Assembly (NCBI GenBank): GCA_017469465.1 | Contig: JAFUGH010000040.1 | Coordinates: forward strand, 1-34,385 | Source: Clostridia bacterium | Lineage (GTDB): Bacteria; Bacillota; Clostridia; TANB77; UBA1234 | Length of the DNA stretch: 34,385 bases | Direction: 5' to 3' | Shown: positions 1 through 7,501 of the stretch, one piece after another | Layout of the letters: each line of letters begins with the position of its first letter | Numbering within the stretch: position 1 is the first letter of the stretch | Notes under the pieces: generated by a model | The model's input: only the letters and a program-made list of their open reading frames with translations | Told to the model about the DNA's origin: nothing | Databases searched by the model: none | Program-made: the position numbers and the translations under genes

Positions 1-20
1 CGGCGAACAGCGTTCGCCAT
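1..20. repeat. 24-bp palindromic element, cut by window start
   Basis: The 17-bp dyad GGCGAAC-AGC-GTTCGCC followed by AT sits at the very start. It matches the dyad at 33137-33153, where it is preceded by TGTAGC. The missing GTAG flank presumably lies outside the window. Confidence 0.75.
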
Positions 21-34
21 AAAACAAAAATTTA

Positions 35-150
35 TTAACTCTTGAAAAATATGTCACTTTTCGAGCGACTCGAGCGAGCGTAGTGGCGAAGCCCCAACGG
101 AGCGAGACTCGAACTTTCGCGGAGAAAAGTTATATATTTTTTAAGAGTAA
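35..150. repeat. Imperfect hairpin element, about 116 bp
   Basis: The outer arms (TTAACTCTTGAAAAATATG at the left and its near reverse complement ending TTTTTTAAGAGTAA at the right) pair with a few mismatches. The middle is richer in G+C and has further inverted CGAGCG/GAGCGA-type pieces. It codes for nothing recognisable and looks like a non-autonomous palindromic element upstream of the first gene. Its design (AT-rich arms ending in a TATATATTTTT-like block, GC-rich centre) resembles the element at 6921-7081. Confidence 0.6.
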
Positions 151-191
151 CAATTAATTTTGAAAAATGATTTACTCAGACAAATTGTAAT

Positions 192-220
192 TTGACAAGC
201 TCTATTATTTATGTTAATAT
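192..220 (+). promoter_or_regulatory. Sigma-A type promoter of the first gene
   Basis: A perfect -35 box TTGACA (192-197) is followed by a 17-bp spacer and TAATAT (215-220). The transcript would start near 227, about 50 bases before the ATG at 276. Confidence 0.75.
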
Positions 221-275
221 TGCAATGTCAATTTACTTGTATACACCACTTAATATTTTAAGGAGGTATTTTAAA

Positions 276-788
276 ATGAATAAGGATAAATGGATCATAC
301 GGAGTTATATTTTTCTAGGAATTATTTTTTTCATTATCATTTTTATTGTTTTTTATCCTTGGAAACTTGAGAGCTCTGTTGTACTGAATCATTATCATTT
401 ACTCAAAGATACGATTCAATCATCTATTGATACTGAAAATCATTATATAAAACATATTGAAATACCTAAAAACGTTACTTTGAATGTAAAATATAATGAT
501 GACCAAACAACTAGTATACAAGCAACATACATCTACTCCGATTATATTGCACCGAAAATCGAATATAATTTGTTACTTTCACAAAATTTTGAAATAATAG
601 ATGCATCTTCTGAAGAATTATCACTTTTTCATTATACATTATATACAGTTTTTTGGATATTAGTAGCAAGTTTTATTTCTAGCATATTATTACCTTTACC
701 AATAATTTTCTTGTTTTGTCTTATTTGGGATTTAGTTACTTTCATTCGAAAAAAAACATGGAAAATAAAACTGCATATCAATACTTAG
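276..788 (+). CDS. Small membrane protein of unknown function
   Basis: This is the only plus-strand gene. The ATG at 276 is chosen because AAGGAGG lies 9 bases upstream; the TTG further upstream at 192 is part of the -35 box. The 170-residue product has an N-terminal hydrophobic helix (about residues 8-30), a hydrophilic middle of roughly 85 residues, and a C-terminal hydrophobic stretch (about 120-158) that could cross the membrane twice, followed by a basic tail. I do not recognise a family. It is monocistronic, with a strong promoter upstream and a perfect hairpin downstream, and it converges with aspS. Confidence 0.7.
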   Translation: MNKDKWIIRSYIFLGIIFFIIIFIVFYPWKLESSVVLNHYHLLKDTIQSSIDTENHYIKHIEIPKNVTLNVKYNDDQTTSIQATYIYSDYIAPKIEYNLLLSQNFEIIDASSEELSLFHYTLYTVFWILVASFISSILLPLPIIFLFCLIWDLVTFIRKKTWKIKLHINT

Positions 789-795
789 GAGACAG

Positions 796-869
796 GAAAC
801 AAACAGGGACACCCTTAAATGTTAACCTTATCAATAAAGTTAACATTTAAGGGTGTCCCTGTTTGTTTC
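796..869. terminator. Perfect 31-bp-arm hairpin between convergent genes
   Basis: Arms 796-826 and 839-869 are exact reverse complements around a 12-base loop, with GGGACACCC inside the arm. It lies between the stop of the plus-strand gene and the stop of aspS, so it can end both transcripts. There is no clear T-tract, and the arm is much longer than a normal terminator. It may therefore be a REP-like palindrome used as a terminator; compare 19715-19786 and 30547-30610. Confidence 0.65.
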
Positions 870-2621
870 TCACTTTTCATCCGGTAAATCAAGCTTAATA
901 TGTACATCCCTTAGTTGCTCCGGAAATACACTCGATGGTGCTCCCATTAATAAATCTCTTGCTTTACTATTCTTAGGGAATGCAATTACTTCACGAATAC
1001 TTTCTTCTTCTGCTAGTAACATTACCATTCTATCCAATCCTGGTGCAGCACCTGCATGTGGTGGAGCTCCATATTGGAATGCATTGTATAATGCTGGGAA
1101 TTTTGCTTCTACATGTTCTCTGGTATATCCAGCAAGTTCAAACGCTCTTTCCATGATTTCTGTATCATGATTTCTTACTGCACCTGATGCAAGCTCATAA
1201 CCATTACATACTAAGTCATATTGATAAGCATAAATATCTAATGGGTCTTTTGTGTTTAATGCTTCTAAACCACCTTGTGGCATTGAGAATGGATTGTGAT
1301 TAAATGCTACTTTTCCATCATCATCTAATTCATACATTGGAAAATCTACTATCCAACAGAATTTAAAGCAGTCTTTCTCCAATAGGTCTAATCTCTTTCC
1401 TAATTCAATTCTAATTAGTCCTGCTAATTTTTGTACTTTTTCAAGTTCATCTGCCATAAAGAAAATAGCATCTCCAGGTTTTGCTAATTCTAATAAGGCA
1501 GGTTTCATATCTTCCGTAATAAATTTAGAAATACCACCTGCGAAAGAGGAATCTTCTTCTATCTTCACATATGCCAATCCCTTTGCTCCTCCTTCTGTTA
1601 CAGCAAATTCGCTCATTTGGTCAAAGAATTTTCTCGTTTGCGTACTACTTCCTGGAACAACAATCATTTTAACCACTTTATCTTTAAAAGCATTAAACTC
1701 AGTATTTTTAAATAGTTCTGTTACATCTTGAATTAGTAGTGGATTTCTTAAATCTGGCTTATCTGAGCCATATTTTTCCATTGCTTCTCTATAAGGAATT
1801 CTAATTAATCCATCTTCACTAACTCTCTTGGTTGTATGTCTTCTAAATGTATTTAATACTACATTTTCAACAACTTTTAAAACATCTTCTTGTGTTGCAA
1901 AAGACATTTCCAAATCCAATTGATAAAATTCTCCTGGTGAGCGGTCTGCACGTGGATCTTCATCTCTAAAACACGGTGCAATTTGGTAATATTTATCAAA
2001 TCCTGACATCATTAAAAGTTGTTTATATTGTTGTGGTGCTTGTGGCAATGCATAGAATTCGCCTGGATGTAATCTACTTGGTACTAAGAAGTCCCTTGCT
2101 CCTTCTGGTGAAGAACTTGTTAAAATTGGTGTTTGAATTTCAACAAACCCCATACCATCCATTAATTCACGAATTGTTTTCATGATTTGAGCTCTAAAAA
2201 CAATATTTTTATGAATTCTATCATTTCTTAAATCTAAGAATCTATATTCTAATCTTAAATCTTCACGGACATCTTGATCAATATTAATTTCAAATGGAAG
2301 CACATTTTTAGATTTACCAGTTACTCTAATTTCACTTGGAATAACTTCGATATCTCCTGTTTCCATATTCGGATTTTTATTGCTTCTTTCACATACTTTT
2401 CCTATAACTGAAATAGTGCTTTCTGTAGGAACTTTTCTCATTAGTTCTAAATGCTTTTCATCTTCAATTGCAATTTGCGTCATTCCATAGTGGTCTCTTA
2501 AGTCTACAAACATCATAGAACCTAAATCTCTGATAGTTTGCACCCAACCCGCTAAACGCACTTCTTTACCAACATCTGAAATTCTTAATTCATTGCAATA
2601 ATTTGTTCTGTATTCATTCAT
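870..2621 (-). CDS. aspS: Aspartyl-tRNA synthetase
   Basis: AspRS charges tRNA-Asp with aspartate in the cytoplasm. The 583-residue length fits the bacterial class IIb enzyme with its inserted GAD domain. Visible parts are an N-terminal OB-fold anticodon-binding domain (VRLAGWVQTIRDLGSMMFVD), the class II motif 1 region (GMGFVEIQTPIL), motif 2 (FRDEDPRADR) with the flanking QAPQQYKQ substrate-binding block, and motif 3 (GLDRMVMLL) near the C terminus. The ATG at 2621 is preceded by AAGGAAGG. It is controlled by the T-box leader immediately upstream and is followed directly by a long hairpin. Nothing is broken. Confidence 0.97.
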   Translation of the reverse strand: MNEYRTNYCNELRISDVGKEVRLAGWVQTIRDLGSMMFVDLRDHYGMTQIAIEDEKHLELMRKVPTESTISVIGKVCERSNKNPNMETGDIEVIPSEIRVTGKSKNVLPFEINIDQDVREDLRLEYRFLDLRNDRIHKNIVFRAQIMKTIRELMDGMGFVEIQTPILTSSSPEGARDFLVPSRLHPGEFYALPQAPQQYKQLLMMSGFDKYYQIAPCFRDEDPRADRSPGEFYQLDLEMSFATQEDVLKVVENVVLNTFRRHTTKRVSEDGLIRIPYREAMEKYGSDKPDLRNPLLIQDVTELFKNTEFNAFKDKVVKMIVVPGSSTQTRKFFDQMSEFAVTEGGAKGLAYVKIEEDSSFAGGISKFITEDMKPALLELAKPGDAIFFMADELEKVQKLAGLIRIELGKRLDLLEKDCFKFCWIVDFPMYELDDDGKVAFNHNPFSMPQGGLEALNTKDPLDIYAYQYDLVCNGYELASGAVRNHDTEIMERAFELAGYTREHVEAKFPALYNAFQYGAPPHAGAAPGLDRMVMLLAEEESIREVIAFPKNSKARDLLMGAPSSVFPEQLRDVHIKLDLPDEK

Positions 2622-2680
2622 GTTTTCCCATCCTTCCTTATTTATGACATTAAATTTTATGGCATCACATATGAAAATAT

Positions 2681-2892
2681 CCCATGGATATTTTTATATC
2701 CATGGGACGAATTATATTCTCGTGGTGCCACCCAAATTTATTCTCATTAATAGCCTATAACGTTTGCTACACGGGTTTGCTTTATCACAAACCAACTCCA
2801 AAGTGTCTTCACATATTATTATATAGGAATTTTCACCATGTTTTCCCTCTCTAAAATACTCTAATATGTTACTACTCTTTTTCACAGCCTCT
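2681..2892 (-). promoter_or_regulatory. T-box leader specific for tRNA-Asp
   Basis: The leader carries the conserved T-box GGGTGGCACCACGAG (2733 down to 2719). The upstream stem has a GTGAAGACAC block that places a GAC (Asp) specifier at 2805-2807. The antiterminator bulge reads TGGC, which pairs with NCCA when the discriminator base is G, as in bacterial tRNA-Asp. The competing terminator hairpin CCCATGGATA/ATCCATGGG lies at 2681-2706, and its CCCA also closes the antiterminator. Uncharged tRNA-Asp should therefore allow read-through into aspS. A 71-codon open frame here is accidental. Confidence 0.93.
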
Positions 2893-2898
2893 ATGAGC

Positions 2899-2927
2899 AT
2901 TTTACAACGAAATATTCTAAAAGTCAA
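2899..2927 (-). promoter_or_regulatory. Promoter of the aspS T-box transcript
   Basis: TTGACT (2927-2922), a 17-bp spacer and TAAAAT (2904-2899) read on the minus strand. The promoter begins only 5 bases beyond the stop of the upstream gene. Confidence 0.75.
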
Positions 2928-2932
2928 TTAAA

Positions 2933-4582
2933 TTATTCATCCTTTACTAATTTCCACGCTTTATTAATTGTGCTTCCATCTCTAGCTTTATCATTAAGAT
3001 CTATTGAAAAATCGGTAAAGTTTATTTCTATGATTGGATGAATTGCATTACTCTTAGAAGAAATATTACCAAATGAATCAAACACCATATCTGCATTAAT
3101 CTCTTCTAAGCCCACTGTCCTAATACCAAAACCAGCTCCTGATGAACTAGCATATACACTTTGAGATGCTAACCAACAGGTCTCGTTTCCTAGCACATTT
3201 TTTACTGCATTGTTTTTGGAATTTATTCTATAATTATAAAAAGTTTGTGTAACATATACTGGATTATCTTCTTTTGCTTCTCTTATTTTAATTCCATTTG
3301 TATCTGTAACTTCTTCTCCTCCGCCATCAAATGAATAGAATCTAGATGTTCTCCATTCATTTGTTGCCTTTGTATACGTTTTTCCTTCATACTCTATAGT
3401 TCCACTAACCGATGTTCCTCTCGGATAATAAGCATATCTTGGCTGATTTTCAGGTGCTTTTTGTTCAAAAATATTATCAGCATCTTCCATTGTCATACAT
3501 CTTGCTCTTAAATTAAGCTTATTATTACTATACAATTCTTTACAAATGGCATTTAAAGTTTCAACTCCCTTTGTAAAACCAACAGCCCCACTAAAATTTA
3601 TCCCACTGTTTACGCTTCCGTTAGTAGTAATTAAAAAATTTTCCGTTTCTTTATCAATATAAATAACTCTCCAACCTTTCTTTTCAGTTTGTAATGTTTG
3701 ATTAATATCTCCTGTATCACTTTTATTTGGTTTATATGTTTTACTGTCAGGAGTATAAGCAATGTAATCTCCAATTTTCAAAATGTCAGATGGATTTTTT
3801 TGCCTATAATTATTTACAGTTACACTCTTATTAAAAGCTCTTCCACTAGAAGTTATTTTAAATTGATATGTACCATTACTTGTAATTTCATATGGAACCG
3901 CTGGTTCTATGTTAAGCTTTTCTCCATTTAAAGTAGCATCAAATGTAATATATAGTTTATTTCCTTTTTTTAAGTTTGTGCCAGCTTCCAATTCAGTATC
4001 TATATTAGATAAAATTTTGGCTTCACTTATATATGCACCACTTATGTCTCTGACAGGATCATCACTCTCATAATATTTTGATGCACTGATATACCATTTT
4101 GTTGCTCCGTCATCTTCAACTTTATAACCTGGTAAGAAAAAAACTTCACCTTGATTTGTCACGTAATGTTTTTCTTTTGAATCATAAAATTTCTTATTAC
4201 TATTTATTCCTGAAATATTAGAATCCTTTAATATCTGGTAAAATTCACTACCATTAAGTTGTGTTGGATTCAAATCTAATCCTAGTTCATTTACTGTTCC
4301 AGTTGCTTTAAAATCAATATCATCACTAATGGAAACATCATTTGCAATTTCATAATATATTTTTGAATTATCAGATTGAGTTAAGTCTCTAGATTTTCTA
4401 TGTAGAAAATCTTGCTCAACATGACTAGCATAATCTTCAAAATCTTTTTGAAAATTAGTAAACTTATCGCCACCAAAAAATCTCATTATTTTAGGAATTA
4501 AGCTTGCTGCTATAATAATTATTACAATTAAAGTTATTAAACCTATGACAGATATGCCACTTTTTCTTACTTTTAATTTCAT
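2933..4582 (-). CDS. Pilin-like, membrane-anchored surface protein
   Basis: The 549-residue product starts with a short basic segment, then KSGISVIGLITLIVIIIIAA. This resembles a type IV prepilin N terminus, with Gly where classical pilins have Glu at +5. A long, polar, Ser/Thr/Asn-rich exported region follows. Around residues 175-260 a beta-rich segment looks Ig-like (YEITSNGTYQFKITSSG). From about residue 270 a second module (DILKIGDYIAYTPDS, GWRVIYID) resembles extracellular modules of gut Clostridia pilin-like proteins, by memory and not by search. No pilus assembly genes are nearby. The start ATG has AGGAGC-type spacing upstream (AAAGGAGCC). Function is unproven; an adhesin or pseudopilin are both possible. 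Confidence 0.6.
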   Translation of the reverse strand: MKLKVRKSGISVIGLITLIVIIIIAASLIPKIMRFFGGDKFTNFQKDFEDYASHVEQDFLHRKSRDLTQSDNSKIYYEIANDVSISDDIDFKATGTVNELGLDLNPTQLNGSEFYQILKDSNISGINSNKKFYDSKEKHYVTNQGEVFFLPGYKVEDDGATKWYISASKYYESDDPVRDISGAYISEAKILSNIDTELEAGTNLKKGNKLYITFDATLNGEKLNIEPAVPYEITSNGTYQFKITSSGRAFNKSVTVNNYRQKNPSDILKIGDYIAYTPDSKTYKPNKSDTGDINQTLQTEKKGWRVIYIDKETENFLITTNGSVNSGINFSGAVGFTKGVETLNAICKELYSNNKLNLRARCMTMEDADNIFEQKAPENQPRYAYYPRGTSVSGTIEYEGKTYTKATNEWRTSRFYSFDGGGEEVTDTNGIKIREAKEDNPVYVTQTFYNYRINSKNNAVKNVLGNETCWLASQSVYASSSGAGFGIRTVGLEEINADMVFDSFGNISSKSNAIHPIIEINFTDFSIDLNDKARDGSTINKAWKLVKDE

Positions 4583-4648
4583 ATTTCATGGCTCCTTTCC
4601 TAATAGCTTAGTAAACTAGCTATGTAGAAATATACATCTTTTTACAAA

Positions 4649-4678
4649 ATTATACATGAAACTACAAAATAAAATCAA
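4649..4678 (-). promoter_or_regulatory. Promoter of the pilin-like gene
   Basis: TTGATT (4678-4673), an 18-bp spacer and a consensus TATAAT (4654-4649) read on the minus strand. A small inverted repeat (ATAGCT...AGCTAT, about 4602-4620) lies in the predicted 5' leader. Confidence 0.6.
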
Positions 4679-4695
4679 TATTTTAATTAATATTT

Positions 4696-5367
4696 CTAAT
4701 TGAGTCTTCCTAAAAATCCATTTGGCTCGAGTTCTTTATTTGGTGCAATCAGCATAATGTTGTCGCCTTCTTCTATCGCGTAGTCAGCTGAAGGAATTAA
4801 TATTTTCTTATCTTTCTTTTCAACACATAATACGTTAATATTATACTTCGGTCTAATATTTAATTGATTTAATCTAGAACCAATCCATTCTCGAGGAGTT
4901 TCTACCTCAGCTATACTATACTCTTTTCCAACTTCCATTCTCTCTATTACATTTTTATGCATTAGTGTTTTAGCAAGTCTTGTTCCAATATCTTTTTCAG
5001 GCTGTACTACTTTATCAACTCCAATCATTGTTAAAAGTTTTGCATGGATATCATCTCTAGACTTCGCAACAATATATGGAACATTTAATTCTTTTAAAGT
5101 TAGTGCTATCATTATACTGGCTTCCAAATTGTCTCCAATTCCAATAATAGCAATATCAAAATTCGTAACACCTAATTCTTTTAATGCATTTAAATCTGTA
5201 GCATCAACTTTGGCGGCATGTGTTACATACTCAGACACATCATCTACTAGTTCTGAATTATTATCAATTGCCATAACTTCACAATCATAATTAGATAAAG
5301 CATGTGCTAAACTCATGCCAAATCTCCCAAGACCTATAATTAAAATTTGTTGAGTTTCTCTTTTCAT
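4696..5367 (-). CDS. ktrA: KtrA/TrkA potassium-uptake regulatory subunit
   Basis: This is the cytoplasmic RCK subunit that gates the KtrB potassium translocator in response to nucleotides. The 223-residue protein has an N-terminal Rossmann fold with ILIIGLGRFGMSLA (GxGxxG) and an acidic residue ending the second strand (AIDNN), typical of the RCK_N nucleotide site. An RCK_C domain follows from about residue 140 (WIGSRLNQLNIRPKYNINVLCVEK), the region that binds c-di-AMP in characterised KtrA proteins. The ATG is preceded by AAGGTGG. It lies 66 bases after the ktrB stop in the same direction, so the two genes probably form an operon. The gene is intact, unlike its partner. Confidence 0.92.
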   Translation of the reverse strand: MKRETQQILIIGLGRFGMSLAHALSNYDCEVMAIDNNSELVDDVSEYVTHAAKVDATDLNALKELGVTNFDIAIIGIGDNLEASIMIALTLKELNVPYIVAKSRDDIHAKLLTMIGVDKVVQPEKDIGTRLAKTLMHKNVIERMEVGKEYSIAEVETPREWIGSRLNQLNIRPKYNINVLCVEKKDKKILIPSADYAIEEGDNIMLIAPNKELEPNGFLGRLN

Positions 5368-5433
5368 ATTTTTCCACCTTTCTGTTTAACACACGAAATA
5401 TTCCGTGTACGCAAACATCAATTACTACAAAAT

Positions 5434-6805
5434 TTATCCAACAATAACATTTTCGTGAGAATAAACCACTAAATCATTTTCTTTTGGTTTTTTCAAAACA
5501 AATGCAAGAGCCATTGTCATAGTTCCAAGCCTTCCAATATACATCAATAATATCAATATACTTCTACAAACTAAATTCATTTTTGCTAATGCACCACTAG
5601 TTAAACCAACAGTGGCTAAAGCTGAAACAGATTCAAAAAACAAATCTAATGTCTTAATATTTGAATTTGCAATCAAAAACAAGTTTGAAACAATCAATAT
5701 AGCAATTGCTATTATAATGACTGATACTGCTTTAAAAAAAATGCTACTAGAAATAGTCCTTTTGAATATATTAATATTTTTCTTTCCTACTATATTTGAG
5801 TAAACTCCTACTATTACGACAAATAAGGTAGTAGTTTTTATTCCACCTGCCATGCTTCCTGAACCAGCACCGATTAACATTAATAGAGTCATCACTAATT
5901 TGGTCATATCCGTTAGATGAATTAAATTAACTGATGCGAAACCAGATGTTCTAGCCGATACAGAATGAAAAGCCGAAATTAAAAATTTATCCCATAAATT
6001 AAATTTACCTAATGTTCCAGGATTATAGTATTCAAATGAGAAAAAAACTAACGTTCCAATTGTAAATAAAACAATATGCATTAACAAAACAATTTTTGTG
6101 TGTAAACTAAATTTCTTTATTATTTTCGAAAATGAATATTTTTCTTTTATTCCATGTTTCAAATTAATACTAATATCATTCCATACTAAAAAACCAAGAC
6201 CCGCAATTGAGGTTAATAGCATACAAGTGATGTTAATAATCTTATTTGTTGCAAAAGGCATCATATTACTATCTCCAATAACATCGAAACCAGCATTACA
6301 AAAAGCGGATATTGATTGAAATAAAGATTTAAAAAGTCCTTGTCCCCATCCATAAATTGGTACAAATACAAAAGACATTAATACAGCCCCGATTATTTCA
6401 AAAGTAAACGTATATTTTAATACCTTTCTAGTAAGTCTTACTAGTCCTTCTAAACTATTGCTGTTTACCGCCTGTCCAATTAAAATTCGATTTTTCAGTG
6501 TAATTTTTTTCCCTAATGTCATCAATATTAAAGCAATGATTAACATGAATCCGCAAACCACCAACTTGTATTAAGCACATAATAACGAATTGTCCAAAAG
6601 TGGTAAATGTATCTGCAACAATCACAGTTGATAGACCTGTTACACAAGTAGCAGAGGTAGATACAAACAATGCATCAAAAGTAGAAAGTCTACCAATGTG
6701 AGATATTGGTAGCTTTAATAAAAAAGTTCCAACTAAAATGATTATTAAAAAGCCAAGGGCAATATACTGCGTTGCCCCTATTTTATTTTTATTTTTGGTT
6801 TCCAT
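5434..6805 (-). pseudogene. ktrB: KtrB/TrkH potassium transporter, one-base frameshift
   Basis: KtrB is the membrane translocator gated by KtrA. The gene reads in two frames. Codons from the ATG at 6805 give the N terminus and first pore loop (STSATCVTGLS). The rest follows in another frame down to 5434, with the second, third and fourth pore-loop regions (SAFCNAGFDV, ARTSGFAS, ALATVGLTSG). The frame changes at TTTGCGGATTC near 6553. Dropping the single C gives Leu-Gly-Phe-Met and restores one protein of about 456 residues, the usual KtrB length. All other recognisable motifs are intact. The lesion is either a sequencing or assembly error or a very recent inactivation. The start has GGAG 7 bases upstream. 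Confidence 0.88.
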
Positions 6806-6920
6806 TTTTTCTCCTATTCAAATTACAATTTTCTACAAGATTCCCCATAAGAACGGACGCAAATAGAAAAGGTTTTAACTTGTGAACGTCCATGAAAAGT
6901 CCAAACGATTCAGAAAGATA

Positions 6921-7081
6921 GTGGTCGAGAAGAAGATATATATGTTTTTAGCCGTTCGTTTCGTGCTCGCGATTTGCAAGCAAATCGCCTCCCTACGCAA
7001 AAACGTTTTGAATCGGTAAAACCGATAGATGAAACGTTTTGCTACTACACTCACTTTTTAAAAAATATATATCTTCTTCTC
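6921..7081. repeat. Hairpin/MITE-like element A, copy 1
   Basis: Bases 6921-7024 match 34282-34385 with one mismatch by eye. The ends are inverted: GAGAAGAAGATATATAT near 6927 pairs with ATATATATCTTCTTCTC ending near 7080. Internal dyads include GATTTGC-AA-GCAAATC and ATCGGT-AAA-ACCGAT. No open frame spans it. It is probably a non-autonomous mobile or structural repeat. Confidence 0.75.
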
Positions 7082-7130
7082 CAGCATATTTGTACCTAAC
7101 ATTTGTTTATCTTTTAGGCACTTATTTGGT

Positions 7131-7237
7131 GGGAGAACAAGACGTTACTTTAGAAGGAGGCTTGAGCGAGAGGGTGGCTAAATCTATCGCCCCGAGGCTC
7201 AAAATCCGACTGAGAAAGTCATGCCTTGTTCTCCCTT
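7131..7237. repeat. Hairpin element, about 107 bp
   Basis: GGGAGAACAAG at 7131 and CTTGTTCTCCC ending at 7237 are inverted arms that continue imperfectly inward (ACTTTAGA versus TGAGAAAGT). A second inner inverted pair lies around GAGGCTTGAG and CTCAAAATC. There is no coding content. I find only one copy in this window. Confidence 0.55.
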
Positions 7238-7299
7238 GTAGTAAATTTCATAAATACTGATTGACAGAAATCCTTTTGTATTTTGAGGACTTTTCATGA

Positions 7300-7454
7300 G
7301 CGTCCCGGGCCACTGAAAAAGTCATGATTTTGAATTTCTGCAATTTCGTAGTGGAGCACATCGTGCTCCATAATAATTGGTAATATTGATTTTTGTCTTA
7401 TGGCGAACACTGTTCGCCACTACGATTGTGACTTTTTCAGTAATCCCAGACGTC
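7300..7454. repeat. MITE-like element B, copy 1
   Basis: Terminal inverted repeats CCACTGAAAAAGTCA (left, about 7310-7324) and TGACTTTTTCAGT (right, 7429-7441) extend outward into imperfect GACGT/ACGTC-type sequence. Inside are two of the window's 17-bp dyads, at 7353-7369 (GGAGCAC type) and 7402-7418 (GGCGAAC type). The same element recurs at 23841-24046 with an extra internal segment. It has no open frame, so it must be mobilised in trans if it is mobile. Confidence 0.75.
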
Positions 7455-7501
7455 CCCAAGTCAAAAACTCCCTATTTTCCTCCGTCCTCATAGAGAATCC
7501 T

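Larger units (their letters stand above)
6806..7501. other. Gene-free cluster of palindromic elements
   Basis: I see no credible gene in these 696 bases. The stretch holds at least three hairpin-forming elements, listed separately (6921-7081, 7131-7237 and 7300-7454). An additional long-range inverted pair, CATGAAAAGTCC near 6890-6902 and GGACTTTTCATG near 7287-7298, may bound a composite element enclosing the first two. A 73-codon frame at 7039-7260 crosses the hairpins and is not a gene. Confidence 0.7.

Noticed and set aside
2712..2927. 71-codon open frame upstream of aspS
   Set aside because: It lies entirely within the T-box leader, whose conserved motifs account for the sequence.
6806..6920. 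c-di-AMP (ydaO-type) riboswitch before ktrB
   Set aside because: Such switches often precede potassium genes, but the gap is short and mostly repeat sequence, and I could not find the conserved riboswitch core.
7039..7260. 73-codon plus-strand frame in the repeat cluster
   Set aside because: It crosses two hairpin elements, has no ribosome site and resembles no protein.
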